Part shown: piece after piece, positions 61,107-64,000 of the stretch
Layout: each line of letters opens with the position of its first letter
Numbering within the stretch: the first letter of the stretch is position 1
Assembly (NCBI RefSeq): GCF_007859935.1
Contig: NZ_SJPO01000003.1
Coordinates: 82,827 to 146,826, forward strand
Reading direction: 5' to 3'
DNA: 64,000 nucleotides
Origin: Posidoniimonas polymericola
GTDB lineage: Bacteria; Planctomycetota; Planctomycetia; Pirellulales; Lacipirellulaceae
The notes under the pieces: generated by a model
Seen by the model: only the letters and a program-made list of their open reading frames with translations
Databases searched by the model: none
What the model was told of the DNA's origin: nothing
Position numbers and translations under genes: made by a program

Positions 61107-63719
61107 ATGAAGCACGCTTTCTTCGCCAGACGCCCGCTGCTGCTCGGTTTGTGCCTGCTCGCGCTGCTGATGCCCGGCTGCCGCGGCTGCGACGACGGCC
61201 TCACCCCGCAGGAGCGGGCCCAGAAGCAGCAGGAGGAAGAGGAACGCAGGCTCAAGGAAGAGGAGGAGAAGAAGAAAAAGGCGCCGATGGTGGTCAGCAC
61301 GCTCCGCCCGGCGCCGACCCAGTCGGACTCTCCGCGGCTGTTCGTGAAGCCGGGCCACTGGTCGACCGTCAGCCAGGAGATGAAGCGCAACTACGACGAC
61401 TGGGTCGGCCGCACCAGCCAGGAGGTCGTCGACTCCAACGGCCAGCCGATCCCGCTCGACTACACCGCGTTCTCGCTCCGCAGCCAACGCCCGGTCGCGC
61501 TCAGCAAGGGCCAGACCAAGGATGTCGAGAGCGTCTTTTTCGCTCCCCCCATCACCCGCAAGTTCAACATCCGCGCGCGGATCTCCGGCCGCGACGGGCT
61601 GGACGTCGTGCCGCTGCCCCTCGAGCCGGTCACGCCGATGCAGTCGCACCAGTATCACTTCGTGGTGCTGGCCGCCAACCCGGCGAGCTACGGTCGGCTC
61701 GGCTCGCTGCGGTCGGTCAACTCGCCGGTGCACTTTGAGTTCGACCTGCTGTCGAGCCCCAGCGGCCTGCCGCCCCGCCTGCAGTACCGCGTGGTCGCGC
61801 CGGAGCTGGGCGAACGCGCGCCGCTGCCCGACAACCTGTACTGCCTGACCTCGACCGCCTACCTGCTGTGGGACGAGGTCGACCCGACGATCTTCGAGCC
61901 GCCGCAGCGCGAAGCGCTGGTCGACTGGCTGCAGTGGGGCGGCCAGCTGATTATCAGCGGGCCCGATTCGCTCGCCCTGCTGCGCGACAGCTTCCTCGCA
62001 CCGTACCTGCCCGCCACCGCCGGCGACGCCTGGGAGATCACCGCGGCCGACCTGCAGCCGATGGTCGACGCCTGGGGCGTCGGCAAGGGGCCCGAGCTGC
62101 AGCTGCCGCGGCCCTGGTCGGGCGTGCGCCTCGACCTGGTCGAGGACGACTCCGACCGCCGCGAGTCCGACTCCCCGGTCGCCCGCGCGACTGCGCAGCT
62201 CCGCTGCGGCGAGCTGTTCGCCGAACGCCGCGTCGGGCGGGGCCGGGTGCTGGTGTCGGCGATGCAGCTCAACCAGCGCGGGCTGCAGAACTGGGAGAGC
62301 GGCTTCGAGTGCCTGATGAACGCGGTGGTGCTCCGCCGCCCGCCCCGCCGGTTCCGCAACGACAACTACAGCGCCGGCGTCCGCTTCGACGAGGAGGCCG
62401 GCTACGGCGTCAGCGGCGACAGCCCCGGCGAGAGCACCCTGGCGGTCGAGTGGGCCGACGGCCGCGACAAGGTCGCGCCCGACGCGGCGGTCAACACGGC
62501 CTTCCGGATGCTGTCGCGAGACTCCTACAGCGAGGCCCACCCCTGGCGGTACACCCGCGGCGCTACGCCCGACGCTTCCAATCCAGGATTCGGGGGCCAG
62601 CTGGGCCAGATGGCGACCGACGCCACCGCGGTCCGGCCCCCCAGCTACCCCGGCGGCGCCGGCGGCTGGGACGACTTCAACGCGGTCTCCGAGGCGGCCC
62701 GGTCGTCGCTCCGCGAGGCGGCCGGCGTCACCGTGCCCGACTCCGGCTTCGTGCTCGCCTGCATCGGCTTCTACCTGCTGGTGCTTGCGCCGTTCAACTG
62801 GATGGTGTTCCGCGCGATCGGCCGCGTCGAGCTGGCGTGGGTCGCCGCGCCGCTGATCGCCATCGCCGGCACCGTGGTGGTGGTCAAGCTCGCCCAGCTC
62901 GACATCGGTTTCGTCCGCGCCCAGACGCAGATCGCCCTCTTGGAGACCCAGCCCAACTACCCCCGCGGCAGCCTCACCCGCTACACCGGCGTGTACACCT
63001 CGCTCGGCACCAACTACGAGATCACCTTCGACGACCCGGCCGCGGTGGCCGCCCCATTCGCCAGCGGCAGGGAGTTCGAGCTGCTCAGCGGCCAGCGGAT
63101 CTCCCAGGTCACCTACGACCGCCAGGACAAGGCCCGGCTTGAGGGGCTGACGGTCTCGTCCAGCACGACCGGCATGGTGCACAGCGAGGAGATGCACGCC
63201 GTGAGCGGCGCGCTGCGGCTCGGCACGGCGACCAGCGGCACGCTGCAGATCGAGAACCTCTCCGACCAGGACCTGCGGCAGCTGGTGGTGGTCTACCGCC
63301 CCGTCCAGCGCACGGGGCCGGGCGAGCAGGCGCCGCCGCCATCGCTGCGGGGCTGCTGGATCGGCAAGCTGCCGCAGCGGGAGTCGATGGCGCTCGCGTT
63401 CTCGGCGGTCCCCATCAGTGAGGACGCCGCGGCGTTCCAGCAGGAGCGGACGCAGGACGCCGGTTCCGCCGCGGCCAAGCGGAACGACGAGATGAACCTC
63501 GAGCCGCTCTGGCGGGTCGCGCTCAACCCGGCCGAGTTCGAGCCGGGCGAGTACCGCGCCGTCGCGCGGATCGACCGCGCCCTGCCCGGCATGACCGTCC
63601 GCCCCGCCGCCGCCCAGGAGAGCGCCGCCACCCTGTGGGTCGCGCACCTGCAGTACGAGATCCCCACGGCCCCCGAGCCCGACACGAATGCCCCGGTCGA
63701 TTTCGCGAAGGAAGAGTAG
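61107..63719 (+). CDS. Large membrane lipoprotein of unknown function
   Basis: An 870-residue protein. The N-terminal signal ends LLMPGC, a good lipobox (Cys25), followed by Arg/Gly and a charged Glu/Lys coiled-coil segment (about 35-60). Residues about 60-540 are mixed with beta-rich segments and contain one region that looks like a glutamine-amidotransferase-like fold (QREALVDWLQWGGQLIISGPDSLALLRD), as in planctomycete DUF4350-type proteins. Around residues 555-605 lie two membrane helices (FVLACIGFYLLVLAPFNWMVF, LAWVAAPLIAIAGTVVVVK). Residues about 605-870 form a C-terminal periplasmic beta domain. It is probably anchored at both ends to a membrane. Function unknown. Confidence 0.7.
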   Translation: MKHAFFARRPLLLGLCLLALLMPGCRGCDDGLTPQERAQKQQEEEERRLKEEEEKKKKAPMVVSTLRPAPTQSDSPRLFVKPGHWSTVSQEMKRNYDDWVGRTSQEVVDSNGQPIPLDYTAFSLRSQRPVALSKGQTKDVESVFFAPPITRKFNIRARISGRDGLDVVPLPLEPVTPMQSHQYHFVVLAANPASYGRLGSLRSVNSPVHFEFDLLSSPSGLPPRLQYRVVAPELGERAPLPDNLYCLTSTAYLLWDEVDPTIFEPPQREALVDWLQWGGQLIISGPDSLALLRDSFLAPYLPATAGDAWEITAADLQPMVDAWGVGKGPELQLPRPWSGVRLDLVEDDSDRRESDSPVARATAQLRCGELFAERRVGRGRVLVSAMQLNQRGLQNWESGFECLMNAVVLRRPPRRFRNDNYSAGVRFDEEAGYGVSGDSPGESTLAVEWADGRDKVAPDAAVNTAFRMLSRDSYSEAHPWRYTRGATPDASNPGFGGQLGQMATDATAVRPPSYPGGAGGWDDFNAVSEAARSSLREAAGVTVPDSGFVLACIGFYLLVLAPFNWMVFRAIGRVELAWVAAPLIAIAGTVVVVKLAQLDIGFVRAQTQIALLETQPNYPRGSLTRYTGVYTSLGTNYEITFDDPAAVAAPFASGREFELLSGQRISQVTYDRQDKARLEGLTVSSSTTGMVHSEEMHAVSGALRLGTATSGTLQIENLSDQDLRQLVVVYRPVQRTGPGEQAPPPSLRGCWIGKLPQRESMALAFSAVPISEDAAAFQQERTQDAGSAAAKRNDEMNLEPLWRVALNPAEFEPGEYRAVARIDRALPGMTVRPAAAQESAATLWVAHLQYEIPTAPEPDTNAPVDFAKEE

Positions 63720-63774
63720 GAGAGACCAGAATCCGAGGTGGCGTCCGAGCGACAAGTTGCTCGAGCAACAGGTA

Positions 63775-63863
63775 TTTAAACAGGAGGCAGCAGAGAGAGC
63801 AGAGCACCAGAGCACCAGAGCACACCTCATGGCCTCGGCTCTCTTTGCTTCCTCCTGTTCAAA
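63775..63863. repeat. Intergenic hairpin element with internal direct repeats
   Basis: Left arm 63775-63800 (TTTAAACAGGAGG...GAGAGC) and right arm 63838-63863 are complementary in 23 of 26 positions. The loop holds tandem CAGAGCAC repeats. It lies between the last gene and the window end and looks like a mobile or extragenic repeat; no terminator T run follows. Confidence 0.8.
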
Positions 63864-63936
63864 CAAACCCGTAAGAAGATTCTGAACAGAAGAGAACGAA
63901 GGTAACGAATGAGGGCCAGACTAGGCCGCGAGTCGA

Positions 63937-63954
63937 AGAACGGGGACTGGCTCG
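63937..63954. repeat. Partial copy of the 79-bp element end
   Basis: AGAACGGGGACTGGCTCG matches 32322-32340 except for one base lost and one changed. It lies 46 bases before the window edge; the rest of the element would be beyond it or lost. Confidence 0.55.
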
Positions 63955-64000
63955 AGGCGTGAGTCCGGCCCGCCCCAAGCTGGCGTCACGTGTGTCGTGC

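Noticed and set aside
61029..63866. A 945-codon minus-strand frame opposite the large lipoprotein gene
   Set aside because: The plus strand begins with a good lipobox signal and has membrane helices; the antisense frame has Arg/Asp/Gly-rich low information sequence.

Overview
The window is a GC-rich, gene-dense bacterial chromosome segment that almost certainly comes from the phylum Planctomycetota, order Pirellulales; a Lacipirellulaceae-like member is my inference, not something the sequence proves. The pointers are PEP-CTERM proteins, a DUF1549/DUF1553 cytochrome gene paired with a Tat-exported DUF1501 gene, LEPR-XLL-type export motifs, a dockerin/LamG/CotH giant protein, a DUF1559 relic, many carbohydrate-active fusion proteins and many lone lipoproteins. 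I found no rRNA, tRNA, CRISPR array, insertion sequence or prophage.

Layout. 1-5.0 kb: a PEP-CTERM protein, then a translationally overlapping pair of a double-domain KaiC-like ATPase and a hybrid histidine kinase. 5-24.5 kb: secreted and envelope genes: two more PEP-CTERM proteins, a large putative lipoprotein, a GH172 (DUF2961) enzyme, an amidohydrolase joined to a CBM9-like domain, a basic-secretory-protein metallopeptidase joined to DUF1080, a VIT/VWA protein, a secreted protein with four tandem repeats, a GH43 enzyme and a TerC-like membrane protein. 24.6-28.4 kb: the DUF1501 and DUF1549/DUF1553 pair. 28.6-35.6 kb: a patchwork with decayed hypothetical genes, ordinary genes (YceH family, BASS transporter, rpiA) and most of the intergenic repeats of the window, including 90-bp tandem repeats and palindromes around small DUF2262-like and DUF2314 genes.

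35.6-45.4 kb: regulation and nitrogen. A cyclase/serine-threonine-kinase/Cache fusion is divergent from a PduO-type cobalamin adenosyltransferase. Next comes an ammonium transporter / PII / GlnD cluster, which should sense and control nitrogen uptake: GlnD would uridylylate the conserved Tyr51 of PII, and PII would gate Amt. 45.3-58.8 kb: a 1570-aa exported CotH/LamG/dockerin protein, a lone response regulator, a zinc alcohol dehydrogenase, a DUF1559 relic, a DisA_N-type diadenylate cyclase homologue, and envelope or hypothetical proteins. 59.3-64 kb: an FbpB-like fused iron-type ABC permease and a large membrane lipoprotein, ending in a repeat-rich intergenic stretch.

The points most worth follow-up are the KaiC/kinase operon, the cyclase-kinase-Cache fusion with altered cyclase residues, the four-repeat secreted protein, the diadenylate cyclase homologue with a changed RHR motif, and the families of small inverted-repeat elements. 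All calls come from reading the sequence and translations by eye; no database search was run.
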